Notes under the pieces: model-generated | What the model saw: only the letters and a program-made list of their open reading frames with translations | Told to the model about the DNA's origin: nothing | The model's database searches: none | Shown here: positions 26,701 to 35,549 of the stretch, one piece after another | Position numbering within the stretch: position 1 is the first letter of the stretch | Layout: each line of letters begins with the position of its first letter | Made by a program: the position numbers and the translations under genes | From: an uncultured Bacteroidales bacterium | GTDB taxonomy: Bacteria; Bacteroidota; Bacteroidia; Bacteroidales; UBA4417 | Reading direction: 5' to 3' | Assembly (NCBI GenBank): GCA_903879715.1 | Contig: CAIRMR010000102.1 | Coordinates: 1 to 64,000, forward strand | Length of the DNA: 64,000 bases

Positions 26701-27273
26701 GGCTTTATCAAGGAAAAGACTTTTAATTCCGGGGATTTCGAAATTTTTCTTGTTGACAACTATTCCCAGTTTCTCCATTTCTTTGAGCAAATCCACGTTA
26801 TGCAAGGCGAAAACAAGGAAGGGATTGTTATCAATTTCAGCGCTCACTTTATAGATTACCGCTGCAAGATGTTTACAGGGTACGGCCCAGTCGGGGCATG
26901 AACACTGCATTTTGAGGTCGTTCCATTGTTTTGGAAATACTTTCAGTTTATAATGTTCAGCCAATGACAGAACGCTTGTGTCCAACTCGCGGTTTAACAA
27001 TTTTGACAGGATAACCGGTCGGCGTTTAATCTCATGAAGGAATTCGCCCAATTCCGGATCAAAAAACGGTGGCATGATCAAATCCACACTGTATGGCCGT
27101 GGCCGGCTTCCCTGAACCTTGGCCGAGATATGGTTCCCGTTGGTATTTATTTTTACAACATGACCACTCCGCGCATAACTTGCCCCGCGGGGCAGGCGAT
27201 TGCTGTAGTCGATATTATTGAGTGAGTTGAGCCATTGTTCGCCCCACCATGTTTTTCCGAAAGTTGTTGCCAT
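23770..27273 (-). CDS. SWIM-domain SNF2-family ATPase
   Basis: 1,167-residue DNA translocase. A SWIM zinc finger lies near the N-terminus: C124, C126, C133 and H135 (CSCPDWAVPCKH). Residues about 200-650 are a divergent SNF2-N-terminal accessory region. The SNF2 ATPase begins near 700 with DDMGLGKT (724-731) and DEAQ (821-824). The helicase C-terminal half follows, with SLKAAGTGLNL and ATDRAFRIGQ. Related RapA/HepA-like and SWIM-SNF2 proteins remodel nucleoprotein or RNA polymerase complexes. The gene leads a two-gene operon with a nuclease-bearing UvrD helicase. The pairing suggests joint work on damaged or foreign DNA; that is inference. Confidence 0.9.
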   Translation of the reverse strand: MATTFGKTWWGEQWLNSLNNIDYSNRLPRGASYARSGHVVKINTNGNHISAKVQGSRPRPYSVDLIMPPFFDPELGEFLHEIKRRPVILSKLLNRELDTSVLSLAEHYKLKVFPKQWNDLKMQCSCPDWAVPCKHLAAVIYKVSAEIDNNPFLVFALHNVDLLKEMEKLGIVVNKKNFEIPGIKSLFLDKAKPDQSFDPELAYEKLNFSNLSSLHEALTSLLTALPAFYTLSGDFKDKYRWRINKAVKAIGRVSTGKMPLSQFLQQSQFSGQIIKTHTTNTLVIDDSVAVKVLVNDKSLPLTEFLYQLSLIPVSQSYDYQPSTALLQTALQFSVQLVANGAIVPQIVQFQDKTYSIRWLPAMLSKEVKKLVSRLDQMVPPDAFVWQDRNKAFPVSKDVGLNLLSVFVTELVRLSVEREYGDHFADLFFNDIPYPFTKPGEEGLAGGIMAWLQKFYISQGNYQHTMVVEELRDERFTVSFSVQQVGNPDSSPITLNEILTSEIYNNTRFEILQSLMQLSPFVPGLDEYINSNGKAEIVMENSEFAPFLMQIIPALQLLDITILLPKALQNILKPKASVKIKKKTSGKSFLRLNELLDFEWQVAIGDRVLGEDEFRKLLRNSEGLIRFKANYIYVGKDELEKLHKHFTSTKEMTSFQMLRTALSGEYFGAAINLSDEVKDLIKQLNSFEEVTLPVELKADLRPYQHRGFSWMFRNAQIGIGSVIADDMGLGKTLQVLATILKFKEQGFLEAQKILVIAPTGLLTNWMAEIEKFTPSLKAVIYHGTNRSLNTLGEYDVMISSYGIMRSDAEKIKKLKWHSLIIDEAQNIKNQDTAQTKAIKSIRSNNFVAMSGTPVENRLSELWSIMDYCNRGLLGNLKEFAETYSYPIEQLNDASVADKLKKVTSPFMMRRMKTDKSIISDLPDKIEMNCFASLTKDQASLYAKTLEECMNAIEGIEAKDHQDLFVRQGLVLQMILALKQICNHPTQFLKNKKMDASMSGKMELLFDKLDSIVDSSEKVLIFTQFTEMGNLLKHFITERYNEEPLYYHGGSSLTQRKQMVERFQTNHADKIFILSLKAAGTGLNLTAASHVIHYDLWWNPAVENQATDRAFRIGQKNNVMVHRFITKNTFEERIDEMIQNKKHLADISVATGENWIGKLSNKELREIFG

Positions 27274-27419
27274 ACCCTAATTTAGGGTACCAAATTTCCA
27301 AAAAAAAACAGACTATGCATTTTTTGTTGAAAAGTATGTACACTTTTTTAATAAGTTTTAACTCATAATAACCAAACATAAGTTATCAACTTTCGATAAC
27401 TAACAAACTGAATTTATCC

Positions 27420-27427
27420 TACTTTTG
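27420..27427 (+). promoter_or_regulatory. -7 promoter element of the MutS-like gene
   Basis: TACTTTTG matches TAnnTTTG and lies 18 bases upstream of the ATG at 27445. The divergent SNF2 gene starts 172 bases away, so this gap carries promoters in both directions. Confidence 0.5.
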
Positions 27428-27444
27428 CGCCACATCCTTTTATT

Positions 27445-29253
27445 ATGAACGATACTTTATCCGAATATACCACCCGCATCACCACCTATTCCACCGAAAA
27501 ACTGAACCTGGAAAAGAAACAAAAAAATCTGCCTCTGCTCCGGCTTGGGTTATTTACATTGTTTGCCTTCCTGGTTTACAGATATCTAACGATACAGTCA
27601 CTTTGGTCAGGAATGCTTGCAATTTCAGCTTTTGTTGCTTTTGTGATAGTCAGTTTACTCGACAGCAGGCTGAAAAAAAATATAAAACGTATCCAGATTC
27701 TCATTCATATAAATGAGAAAGAAGTGAAAGCCTTAGCCGGTGATTACACGTCATTTGATCCTGGTAACGAGTTTATTGACCAAACGCATGATTATACCCA
27801 CGACCTGGATATTTTTGGCGAAGGATCACTGTTCCAGTTTATAAACCGAACATCAACTATTTTCGGAAAACTCCGGCTTGCTGAATATTTCAGCAATGCA
27901 TTCGGGCAAAGCGATAAGGTAACCGAACGGCAGCAATCGGTAAAAGAATTAGCTAAAATGGTTGAGCTGCGTCAGAACCTCCAATTGATATTTCACGACG
28001 AAAAAAGCAATGAATCGGATAAAACTGAAATGACTACCTGGCTTGGCAGTGAAAGTCCGGTTAAAAACCTGAAATTGGTAATGATACTTGCATACGGACT
28101 TCCGGCCATCACTTTAACTTCCCTTCTGCTTTCCATTGCAGGGATTATCGCTTTCCCGTCATTTATGATTGTATTGCAGCTGATAATCGTATTTCTGTAT
28201 GTAAAGCAAACAATGCATACTCAGAATATTATCACATCAAAAACTAAAATCCTTAACAAGTTTGCACAGAGCCTGCTTCTGATAGAAAATACAAATTTAA
28301 AATCCGAATATCTTACTGATATTCAGAAACAACTGGTGACTGAAGAAGGCAAAACCCCATCTAAAGCCATCCACCAACTTTCAGTGATATTGAACTACAT
28401 GGATTCAAATCTGAACATACTTGTTTCGATAATTCTGAATGGTCTTTTCATGTTCAACCTTCATCTCTTACTTAAAGTTGAAAAATGGAAAAAACTAAAC
28501 CAGGAGAATGTCCCAAACTGGTTTGAATCCATTGCCACCATTGATGCCATAAGCAGCCTGGCCAATTTTGCATATAATAATCCGGATTTTGTCTATCCTG
28601 AGTTGTTAAGCGATGATTTCGGATTTATAGCAGAAAACTTAGGCCATCCGCTTATTGATGCAGAACAGCGTGTAGTAAACGATATCGAAATAAAAGGCTG
28701 GAACCAGTTTGCAATTATTACCGGCGCAAATATGTCAGGAAAAAGCACTTTTCTGAGAACCATTGGTGTAAACTATATACTGGCTATGGCCGGAGCGCCG
28801 GTTTGCGCATCAAAATTAAGCTTCTACCCTATTCAGATTCACAGCAGTATCCGCACCAGCGATTCGCTTGTGAAAAACGAATCCTATTTTTATGCCGAAT
28901 TGAAACGACTGAAACAAATTATTGATGAACTGGAAAGCGGCAAGAAAAAACTGATATTATTGGATGAGATTCTGAAAGGAACCAACTCCAAAGACAAACA
29001 AGCAGGATCAATTGCATTAATTGAGCAATTACTTCATTACAAGTCTGTCGGGCTTTTTGCGACACATGATTTAATGCTTGGTGAACTTGCAAGCCGTTTC
29101 CCCGGACAGGTAAATAACCTCTGTTTCGAAATACAGATTGAAAACGATAAAATGCTTATCGATTATAAACTAAATGATGGAGTTTGCAAAAACCTGAATG
29201 CTACTTTCCTGATGAAGAATATGGGAATACTGTTCGCTAAATCAGCCGATTAA
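27445..29253 (+). CDS. membrane-anchored MutS-like ATPase
   Basis: 602-residue protein of the MutS ATPase superfamily that lacks the mismatch-reading N-terminal domains. The ATPase has GANMSGKS (427-434), Walker B LILLDEILKGTNSKDK near 505-520 and the ATHD switch. Unusually, hydrophobic helices are predicted at about 32-72, 210-250 and 330-350, so the core should sit on the inner membrane facing the cytoplasm. Such proteins are common in Bacteroidota and usually annotated simply as MutS, but their role is not established and mismatch repair seems unlikely without domain I. Its stop codon overlaps the TonB-receptor stop codon in a convergent arrangement. Confidence 0.85.
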   Translation: MNDTLSEYTTRITTYSTEKLNLEKKQKNLPLLRLGLFTLFAFLVYRYLTIQSLWSGMLAISAFVAFVIVSLLDSRLKKNIKRIQILIHINEKEVKALAGDYTSFDPGNEFIDQTHDYTHDLDIFGEGSLFQFINRTSTIFGKLRLAEYFSNAFGQSDKVTERQQSVKELAKMVELRQNLQLIFHDEKSNESDKTEMTTWLGSESPVKNLKLVMILAYGLPAITLTSLLLSIAGIIAFPSFMIVLQLIIVFLYVKQTMHTQNIITSKTKILNKFAQSLLLIENTNLKSEYLTDIQKQLVTEEGKTPSKAIHQLSVILNYMDSNLNILVSIILNGLFMFNLHLLLKVEKWKKLNQENVPNWFESIATIDAISSLANFAYNNPDFVYPELLSDDFGFIAENLGHPLIDAEQRVVNDIEIKGWNQFAIITGANMSGKSTFLRTIGVNYILAMAGAPVCASKLSFYPIQIHSSIRTSDSLVKNESYFYAELKRLKQIIDELESGKKKLILLDEILKGTNSKDKQAGSIALIEQLLHYKSVGLFATHDLMLGELASRFPGQVNNLCFEIQIENDKMLIDYKLNDGVCKNLNATFLMKNMGILFAKSAD

Positions 29254-31649
29254 ATTTCAACAATTATTCCAATAGTCGGTAATACTGTCCCTGATTCGCT
29301 TGGCAAGTACTTTAGCTCATAATTCAAAGGATCTTTAATAACAGGCTGACCATTTGCATCCAGCATCTGGACAAGTACATCGGGTTGCCGTGCTTTAAAG
29401 TTATACAGATTTTGAATATCAAGGTAAAGGTTGAGCGACCATTTCTTAAAATAATACTCTTTGTCAATCCTTAAATCGAGCTGATGAAAAACTGTGAGCC
29501 TTTGCGTATTATACTGATTGTAATCGAGGTATCCCTGCCCGCTGGCATCCCATGCCTCCATTAATGATGAACGGTTGAAATCATACGGAGTATAAGGTGC
29601 ACCGCCAACAAAACGCCATTTAATACCGATATCCCAGTTTCGTTTAAGTGTGGCAAGTGCTGTAATATTCAGAATATTTCTGTTATCCCAGGCCGATGGA
29701 ATAAAATCGCCATGTTTATCCTGAAATGAAGATCGAACCCATGTATAAGAAACGGTTACATCAAAGATTCGGCTTAGTTTTTCGCGAAAGTATAACTCAG
29801 CTCCCCAGGCTTTCCCTTTTGAATCAGGAATTACACCTTCGGCACCTGAAACTCCAAAATCAGCACCTTTACTGGCAAGTGAAACAGAATCGCGAAGCGA
29901 GAAAGGATAATAATTGTACATTTTATAGAAGCCTTCGAGCGTGATTTTCGATTTTTCGTTGCGCCTGAAATCGATACCCGCCACAATATGATCAGCCTGG
30001 ATGTATCTTAATCCATTGGTTTTGTTTAACAATTCTCCATCGGGCAGCCTGTAACCCATTGTTGTATATGCCGGCAGCTGGAAATACCTTCCGACATTAA
30101 AATTTAACATCAGCTTTGGGGTAAGCGAATAGGAAGCTGAAAATCTGGGCGAAAACTGGGCGAGCAAGTTTGACATTTCTGATGAATAACTATTTGCATC
30201 AGAACGGACTCCCAGCGAAAGCATAAGCTTTTCATTCAGGTAACCTCTACTGATTTGACCGAAAAGATTCCATTTGAATAGATCCAGGTCAGAAGAGTAA
30301 TTAATTTCAGTAATGGTATCCTCGCCTGATGGAATGAAAACTTTCTGGTTTGTCCGATTGCTGTATTTGGCATATTCCATTCCTGCACCATACGTTAATT
30401 TGTATCCATTTTTACGGGCAACTTCTTCGTACCTGATTTTATTCTCAGTTTCGTAGGAAGAATAATCCAGTATCTTGGCTTTGCTCTCGTCGTTATTTTC
30501 ATACTTATATGCTTCGTTATACAACATATTACGACTGATTACCAGTGTACTGTACGAATTATCGCGGTAATGACGGTAGTTAGCGCCGATGGCATAATTC
30601 CACTGGTTATTGTATGGGAGGTAATTAAGGATGTATTGCTGTTCTTCGGTTGGGTTTTTAATGCCTGTATTAAGCACACTTTTGTCAAGCGCTCCGATAC
30701 TAATTATAGTCAGTTCATTATGAACATTGAACTTGGTTTTCACTTTTATGGTGTAATCGCTGAAGGTGGGAAGGAACGGCAACCCGATCGCACTAAAAAG
30801 AAATTGCAGGTATGATCTCCTTACCGAAAACAGAACATTTGTTTTTTCGCTGACCGGACCGTTAAGACTGAACGCCGTTTCGCTTGCGCCAAGGGTTGCA
30901 CGGTAAACCATACGATCAGGGTTGCCATCAATAAGTTTCATATCAATTACTGAACTTAATGTATTTCCCTTACTGGCTGGAAATGCTCCTGAATAAAAGT
31001 CAACGTCGCGCAGAAAATCTGTATTTATAATGCCGACAGGCCCGCCAGAAGCTCCCTGGGTTGCAAAGTGGTTGAGATTAGGGATTTCAATTCCATCGAG
31101 TAGAAATTTATTTTCTGATGGTCCGCCTCCCCTTACAATAATATCGTTTCGAAATGATACAGATGAAGCTACACCTGGCAACGATTGAATTACTTTGGAA
31201 ATATCACGGCCTGAACCAGGGCTTTTTTCGATCTGAGAAATTCCAAGGGATTTTAGAGACACCGGGCTTTCCTCAACGCGTTTGAAAACCGAAGCGGTAA
31301 TTTCAACGCCGCTGATTTGCACAGCTACTTCTTTCATTGGAATATCCAACGAAGCAGTTTTTGAATTTGTGACCAGAATTTCTTCAGTCATTATTTTATC
31401 AAAACCTATTGCCGAAGCCTCAAGCTTGACATATCCCGGATTTAAACCGGTAAAAGTGAAGTTGCCATCCAAATCACTAACGGAACCTATTGTGGTTCCA
31501 CTGATAATTATGTTTGTAAATGGAAGTGGATCATTGTTTTTAATGTTAAAAACTCTTCCTTTAATTGAACCGGTCTGGGCCGATAAAGCCACAGAAAAGC
31601 AAAGGAAGAGACTAAAAAAAACTGTTTTAAAGAGCTTATTGTGACTCAT
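29250..31649 (-). CDS. TonB-dependent outer-membrane receptor with carboxypeptidase-regulatory-like domain
   Basis: About 799 residues from ATG 31649 (MSHNKLFKTVF); two in-frame ATG codons just upstream are possible but give a worse signal peptide. The signal peptide ends near VALSAQ. Residues about 25-105 are a carboxypeptidase-regulatory-like beta fold, followed by a plug domain with LPGVASSVSFRNDIIVRGG and then a 22-strand barrel region. The SusC-specific NGRP-type motifs are absent, and no SusD gene follows, so it is probably a siderophore, cobalamin or peptide receptor and not a glycan importer. The ligand is unknown. Convergent with the MutS-like gene, with overlapping stop codons. Confidence 0.88.
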   Translation of the reverse strand: MSHNKLFKTVFFSLFLCFSVALSAQTGSIKGRVFNIKNNDPLPFTNIIISGTTIGSVSDLDGNFTFTGLNPGYVKLEASAIGFDKIMTEEILVTNSKTASLDIPMKEVAVQISGVEITASVFKRVEESPVSLKSLGISQIEKSPGSGRDISKVIQSLPGVASSVSFRNDIIVRGGGPSENKFLLDGIEIPNLNHFATQGASGGPVGIINTDFLRDVDFYSGAFPASKGNTLSSVIDMKLIDGNPDRMVYRATLGASETAFSLNGPVSEKTNVLFSVRRSYLQFLFSAIGLPFLPTFSDYTIKVKTKFNVHNELTIISIGALDKSVLNTGIKNPTEEQQYILNYLPYNNQWNYAIGANYRHYRDNSYSTLVISRNMLYNEAYKYENNDESKAKILDYSSYETENKIRYEEVARKNGYKLTYGAGMEYAKYSNRTNQKVFIPSGEDTITEINYSSDLDLFKWNLFGQISRGYLNEKLMLSLGVRSDANSYSSEMSNLLAQFSPRFSASYSLTPKLMLNFNVGRYFQLPAYTTMGYRLPDGELLNKTNGLRYIQADHIVAGIDFRRNEKSKITLEGFYKMYNYYPFSLRDSVSLASKGADFGVSGAEGVIPDSKGKAWGAELYFREKLSRIFDVTVSYTWVRSSFQDKHGDFIPSAWDNRNILNITALATLKRNWDIGIKWRFVGGAPYTPYDFNRSSLMEAWDASGQGYLDYNQYNTQRLTVFHQLDLRIDKEYYFKKWSLNLYLDIQNLYNFKARQPDVLVQMLDANGQPVIKDPLNYELKYLPSESGTVLPTIGIIVEI

Positions 31650-31768
31650 GTTTAATGTATTCATAAAAAGATTAGACAATATATAAACATTGAAAAAATG
31701 AAAATGTTTAACTAAGAATGAAAATTCAGTTCAGAATGAACGGATTTCTGTAATTCTGATTTAAAAAA

Positions 31769-32692
31769 CTATTCTGATTTCAGTTGATTTATTGCTTTGT
31801 AGAGGTTCTTTTGTAATCCTTCTTCTCCTTCAAGCCAGTAAATTTTTATCCCTTTATTTTCCATCCGCCTGAACCAGGTCATTTGCCTCTTGGCAAATTG
31901 ATGAATAGCCGTATTTAGTAATCTGAACATTTCATTATACGTCAGCTCACCGGTGAGGTACAGTGTCACGTATTTATATTCCAGACCGTAAAACGTAAGC
32001 TGATCTTTAGTTAAACCACTATTAAGTAAATGTTGAATTTCTTCCAGCATTCCTTCATTCAATCGTTGAGTGAGCCTGGCTGTAATTCGCTCACGCACAA
32101 TTTTGCGATCAAAGCGGATTCCAAAAACTGGTGAATGACTGAAATCGTTTTCCAATTGTTGGTTTCTATTCTGAAGCTTGAAACTTTCTATTTCAATGGC
32201 TCTTATCAGACGTTCCCGATCAAGCGTATCTGTTGTATTATGAAGTGGCCGATAGGATGAAATTCTATTTATTAATTCATCATTAGTAAGTTCATTTAAT
32301 TGAAGTCTTAGTGTTTCATTCTCCGGAACTTCGACAAGATTATAACCCAGGAGCACAGATTCGAGATACAATCCCGTTCCACCGCATAATAATGGCGTTT
32401 TCCCTTTTGCAATAATCGTGTCGCAGGCAACCTGGAAATCCCGTTGAAACTGAAAAACATTATATTCCGTTCCAGGCTCAGCTATATCAATAAGATGTGC
32501 TGGAATAATTTTACCCTCTACGCTATAATCTGCAAGGTCTTTTCCTGTTCCAATATCCATTCCTCTGAAAACCTGGCGCGAATCAGCACTTATGATTTCT
32601 GCATCTAGTTCTGAAGCCAGATGAGCTGCAAACGTTGTTTTCCCAACGGCAGTAGGGCCAAGAATAGTTATTAATGGAATTTTAGGACTCAT
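31769..32692 (-). CDS. miaA: tRNA dimethylallyltransferase
   Basis: Adds an isoprenyl group to A37 of tRNAs reading UNN codons. The start is placed at ATG 32692 (MSPKIPLITILGPTAVGKTT), giving 307 residues, normal for MiaA. The longer frame to 32914 runs back through repeat words and the divergent rsmG gene. The P-loop GPTAVGKT, the DSRQVF and GGTGLY motifs and the C-terminal tRNA-binding part (FAKRQMTWFRRM) are present. Divergent from rsmG with 127 bases between, partly low-complexity words. Confidence 0.95.
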   Translation of the reverse strand: MSPKIPLITILGPTAVGKTTFAAHLASELDAEIISADSRQVFRGMDIGTGKDLADYSVEGKIIPAHLIDIAEPGTEYNVFQFQRDFQVACDTIIAKGKTPLLCGGTGLYLESVLLGYNLVEVPENETLRLQLNELTNDELINRISSYRPLHNTTDTLDRERLIRAIEIESFKLQNRNQQLENDFSHSPVFGIRFDRKIVRERITARLTQRLNEGMLEEIQHLLNSGLTKDQLTFYGLEYKYVTLYLTGELTYNEMFRLLNTAIHQFAKRQMTWFRRMENKGIKIYWLEGEEGLQKNLYKAINQLKSE

Positions 32693-32819
32693 TCTGCAAA
32701 GATGAGGAAAATATGGGCATAATGGAAAATGGGAACTAGGGAATTGGAAAATAAGGAAATAGAATACTAGAACAATTGAATTAAGAATCATATTTTTGCG
32801 CCTGCAAACACAACTCAAA

Positions 32820-33440
32820 ATGGAGCTTATCACGAAATACTTTCCCGACCTTACCAATGACCAACTTGATAAATTTCGGCTGTTAGAAGAATTGTATCTT
32901 GACTGGAATGGCAAGATAAATGTGATTTCACGAAAAGATATGGAACATTTTTACGAGCGGCATGTTTTACATTCGTTAGGAATTGCAAAAGTGATACAAT
33001 TTACTTCCGGCGCTCAGGTTATAGATGTAGGAACAGGTGGAGGATTTCCTGGAATTCCGCTTGCTATTTTGTTTCCGGAGACTAAATTTCTTCTAATTGA
33101 TTCAATAGGCAAGAAAATTAAGGTTGTTCAGGAAGTTGCTGATGCTGCGGGCATTAAAAATGTGGAAGCTATTAAGGCACGGGCAGAGGAAGTGAAAGGG
33201 AAATTTGATTTTGTAGTCAGCCGGGCTGTTACAACACTGCCTGACTTTATTAAATGGATTGAAAACAAAATAAAAAGAGAAAGCAGAAATACTATGCAAA
33301 ATGGAATCCTATATCTTAAAGGTGGTGATCTGGTCACTGAACTTGCTCCAGTACAGAATAAATGCCAGGTTTATAACCTGAGTAATTATTTTGAGGAGGA
33401 GTTTTTCGAGACGAAAAAAGTGGTTCATGTTGCTTTGTGA
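32820..33440 (+). CDS. rsmG: 16S rRNA (guanine527-N7)-methyltransferase
   Basis: Methylates G527 of 16S rRNA using S-adenosylmethionine. 206 residues from ATG 32820 (MELITKYFPD). The longer frame starts at a TTG lying in TATTTTTG (32791-32798), which fits a -7 promoter element, so the upstream start is rejected. The SAM motif is VIDVGTGGGFPGIPLAI, followed by VEAIKARAEEV and SRAVTTL. Length is normal for RsmG. It stands alone on the plus strand between miaA and pepD. Confidence 0.95.
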   Translation: MELITKYFPDLTNDQLDKFRLLEELYLDWNGKINVISRKDMEHFYERHVLHSLGIAKVIQFTSGAQVIDVGTGGGFPGIPLAILFPETKFLLIDSIGKKIKVVQEVADAAGIKNVEAIKARAEEVKGKFDFVVSRAVTTLPDFIKWIENKIKRESRNTMQNGILYLKGGDLVTELAPVQNKCQVYNLSNYFEEEFFETKKVVHVAL

Positions 33441-33605
33441 AAATTCACAAGATTTAACATATCAAATCGTAATATATATTCCTACCATAGTTTTTTCACT
33501 ACTTTTGACATATCTAAAATTCAGAAAACTGAACCAATAAGCCACAACAAATTAAACCATATCACACTGAAATACTGTAACATAAACTATAATATATAAA
33601 AACTA

Positions 33606-35081
33606 ATGAATAAAGAAATCTTTAAACTGGAACCCACTGCTGTTTGGAAGAACTTTTACAGCCTCACACAAATTCCGCGTCCTTCGCATCACGAAGATCG
33701 TATTCAGCAATTTATGTTTGATTTTGGTAAAAATCTCGGCCTAGAAACTATTAAGGACGAAGTCGGAAACATTATCATCCGCAAACCGGCAACAGCTGGA
33801 ATGGAAAACCGCAAAGGAATTGTTCTGCAAACCCATCTTGACATGGTTCCGCAGAAAAACAGCGACAAAGCACACGATTTTGCAAAAGATCCAATCGAAG
33901 CCTATGTTGATGGCGACTGGGTAACAGCCAACGGAACTACACTTGGCGCTGACAATGGTATGGGTGTTGCTGCTGCAATGGCCGTTCTGGAAGCCACCAG
34001 CCTGGTTCACGGACCGGTTGAAGCCTTATTTACCTGTGATGAAGAAACCGGCATGACCGGAGCTTTTGGATTAAAAGGCGGAATATTAAAAGGAGACATC
34101 CTCCTGAACCTGGATTCAGAAGATGAAGGTGAATTGTATGTGGGCTGCGCCGGTGGAACAAACGCCAATGCATCTTTTACTTACAAAGAAGAAGCAGTTC
34201 AACAGGGATTAGCTTCTTTCAAACTGGCTATCACCGGACTGAAAGGCGGTCACTCCGGACTCGAAATTATTTTACAACGCGGCAACAGCAACAAACTGAT
34301 GAACCGCTTTTTACAGCATTCAGTTGTTGAACATGGTTTGCGTTTAGCCTCTATCGAGGGCGGTAGTCTTCGCAATGCCATCCCACGTGAATCCTTTGCT
34401 GTTGTATCAGTTCCTCCTTCAGAAGCTGATGCTCTGGTAAAATGTGTTGCTGATTATGAAAAATCATATCGCAGCGAACTTTCAGCAACTGAACCGGATT
34501 TAAAATTTACCATTTCTGCAACTTCAACTCCTCAGTCGTTAATTGATGCTGCTTCTCTGGATAAAGTGATGAAAGCCATCAACGCCTGTCCTAATGGTGT
34601 TATGCGTATGAGCGATGATATGATCGGGCTGGTAGAAACATCAACTAACCTCGCCAGTGTGAAATCAGGTGACGGTAAAATTCTCATCCAGTGCTTACTT
34701 CGCAGTTCAGTTGATTCAGCTCAGGAAGACCTGGGTGGAATGATAAAAGATGTATTCGAATTGGCCGGAGCAGATGTTGTTCTTAACGGAACATATCCAG
34801 GTTGGAAACCCAATATGCAATCAGCCATCCTGATCACTATGCAGGAAGTATATCAGAAATTATATGGTCGTATTCCGGAGATAAAAGCTATTCATGCCGG
34901 CCTCGAATGCGGGTTATTAGGCGGTGTTTATCCTAACTGGGATATGATTTCCTTTGGTCCAACCATTCGTTACCCACATTCACCGGACGAAAAAGTGCAT
35001 ATCGCTTCGGTCGAAAAATTCTGGAATTATTTAGTTAATACGCTGAAAGATGCACCTTTAAAAGCAGGCGCAGTTGCCTAA
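33606..35081 (+). CDS. pepD: aminoacyl-histidine dipeptidase (M20)
   Basis: Cytosolic non-specific dipeptidase, a zinc metallopeptidase of family M20, 491 residues. Zinc-site segments are visible: QTHLDMVPQ (HxD), LGADNGMGVA (first bridging D), FTCDEETGM (EE catalytic pair), NLDSEDEGE and the C-terminal HAGLECG. The family cleaves Xaa-His and other dipeptides during peptide catabolism. It has a strong terminator directly after it, so it is a single-gene unit. Family symbol pepD is used loosely for such proteins in Bacteroidota. Confidence 0.92.
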   Translation: MNKEIFKLEPTAVWKNFYSLTQIPRPSHHEDRIQQFMFDFGKNLGLETIKDEVGNIIIRKPATAGMENRKGIVLQTHLDMVPQKNSDKAHDFAKDPIEAYVDGDWVTANGTTLGADNGMGVAAAMAVLEATSLVHGPVEALFTCDEETGMTGAFGLKGGILKGDILLNLDSEDEGELYVGCAGGTNANASFTYKEEAVQQGLASFKLAITGLKGGHSGLEIILQRGNSNKLMNRFLQHSVVEHGLRLASIEGGSLRNAIPRESFAVVSVPPSEADALVKCVADYEKSYRSELSATEPDLKFTISATSTPQSLIDAASLDKVMKAINACPNGVMRMSDDMIGLVETSTNLASVKSGDGKILIQCLLRSSVDSAQEDLGGMIKDVFELAGADVVLNGTYPGWKPNMQSAILITMQEVYQKLYGRIPEIKAIHAGLECGLLGGVYPNWDMISFGPTIRYPHSPDEKVHIASVEKFWNYLVNTLKDAPLKAGAVA

Positions 35082-35092
35082 ATTCCATTAAA

Positions 35093-35137
35093 AATCCTTG
35101 CTTTCTGTTAAAAATGCAGTAAGCAGGGATTTTTTTT
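35093..35137 (+). terminator. intrinsic terminator after pepD
   Basis: AATCCTTGCTTTCTG pairs with CAGTAAGCAGGGATT with one T-T mismatch and one wobble, followed by seven or eight T. It ends just upstream of the rpmH promoter. Confidence 0.85.
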
Positions 35138-35145
35138 ACAAACCA

Positions 35146-35176
35146 TTTGGATATTAGCTTACTTTTCCTACCTTTG
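35146..35176 (+). promoter_or_regulatory. rpmH promoter
   Basis: TTTG at 35146-35149 and TACCTTTG at 35169-35176, 19 bases apart, are a complete Bacteroidota sigma-A promoter. The rpmH ATG is 22 bases further on. Confidence 0.75.
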
Positions 35177-35197
35177 CACCCCTAAAAACAACCAATC

Positions 35198-35347
35198 ATG
35201 AAGAGGACTTTCCAACCATCAGTAAGGAAAAGAAAAAATAAACACGGATTCAGACTAAGAATGTCGACTGTTAACGGACGTAGAGTTTTAGCTGCCCGCA
35301 GAGCTCGTGGAAGAAAGAAATTAACTACTTCTGACGAAGGAAAGTAA
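35198..35347 (+). CDS. rpmH: 50S ribosomal protein L34
   Basis: A 49-codon gene whose product begins [18 protein letters not shown] and continues with [20 protein letters not shown], the nearly invariant L34 sequence, plus a short acidic tail. It has a clear promoter before it and a hairpin after it. The replication initiation gene dnaA, often next to rpmH in other phyla, is not nearby. Confidence 0.97.
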   Translation: MKRTFQPSVRKRKNKHGFRLRMSTVNGRRVLAARRARGRKKLTTSDEGK

Positions 35348-35404
35348 TTTTCATCTGACAGTACTTTTGCTTTCGCAAAAATATTTTATAGAATAATTGC
35401 ATTC

Positions 35405-35438
35405 GGAGGAGGCTTTCAAGCCTGCCTCCTTTTCTTTT
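35405..35438 (+). terminator. probable terminator after rpmH
   Basis: GGAGGAGGC pairs with GCCTGCCTCC, with one bulged base, around TTTCAA, followed by TTTTCTTTTTG. It lies 57 bases after the rpmH stop. It may also be read from the other strand to stop the toxin-antitoxin transcript. Confidence 0.75.
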
Positions 35439-35549
35439 TGTGGTATTCACTGATTAAATACCTAATCTAATTCCCCGCAGATACTAATTAGCGCACTTCC
35501 TTAAGTATAGTTATATCAGAGAAGATTGAATCAAATCATAATACAGTTT

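Noticed and set aside
15257-29253. Anti-phage defence island
   Set aside because: No methylase, restriction subunit, retron, CBASS, Gabija or other defence set was recognised. The genes fit DNA repair better, though a defence role for the SNF2/UvrD pair is not excluded.
32693-32914. N-terminal extension of MiaA
   Set aside because: The extra 74 residues come from low-complexity words and the antisense of rsmG; MiaA normally starts just before its P-loop.
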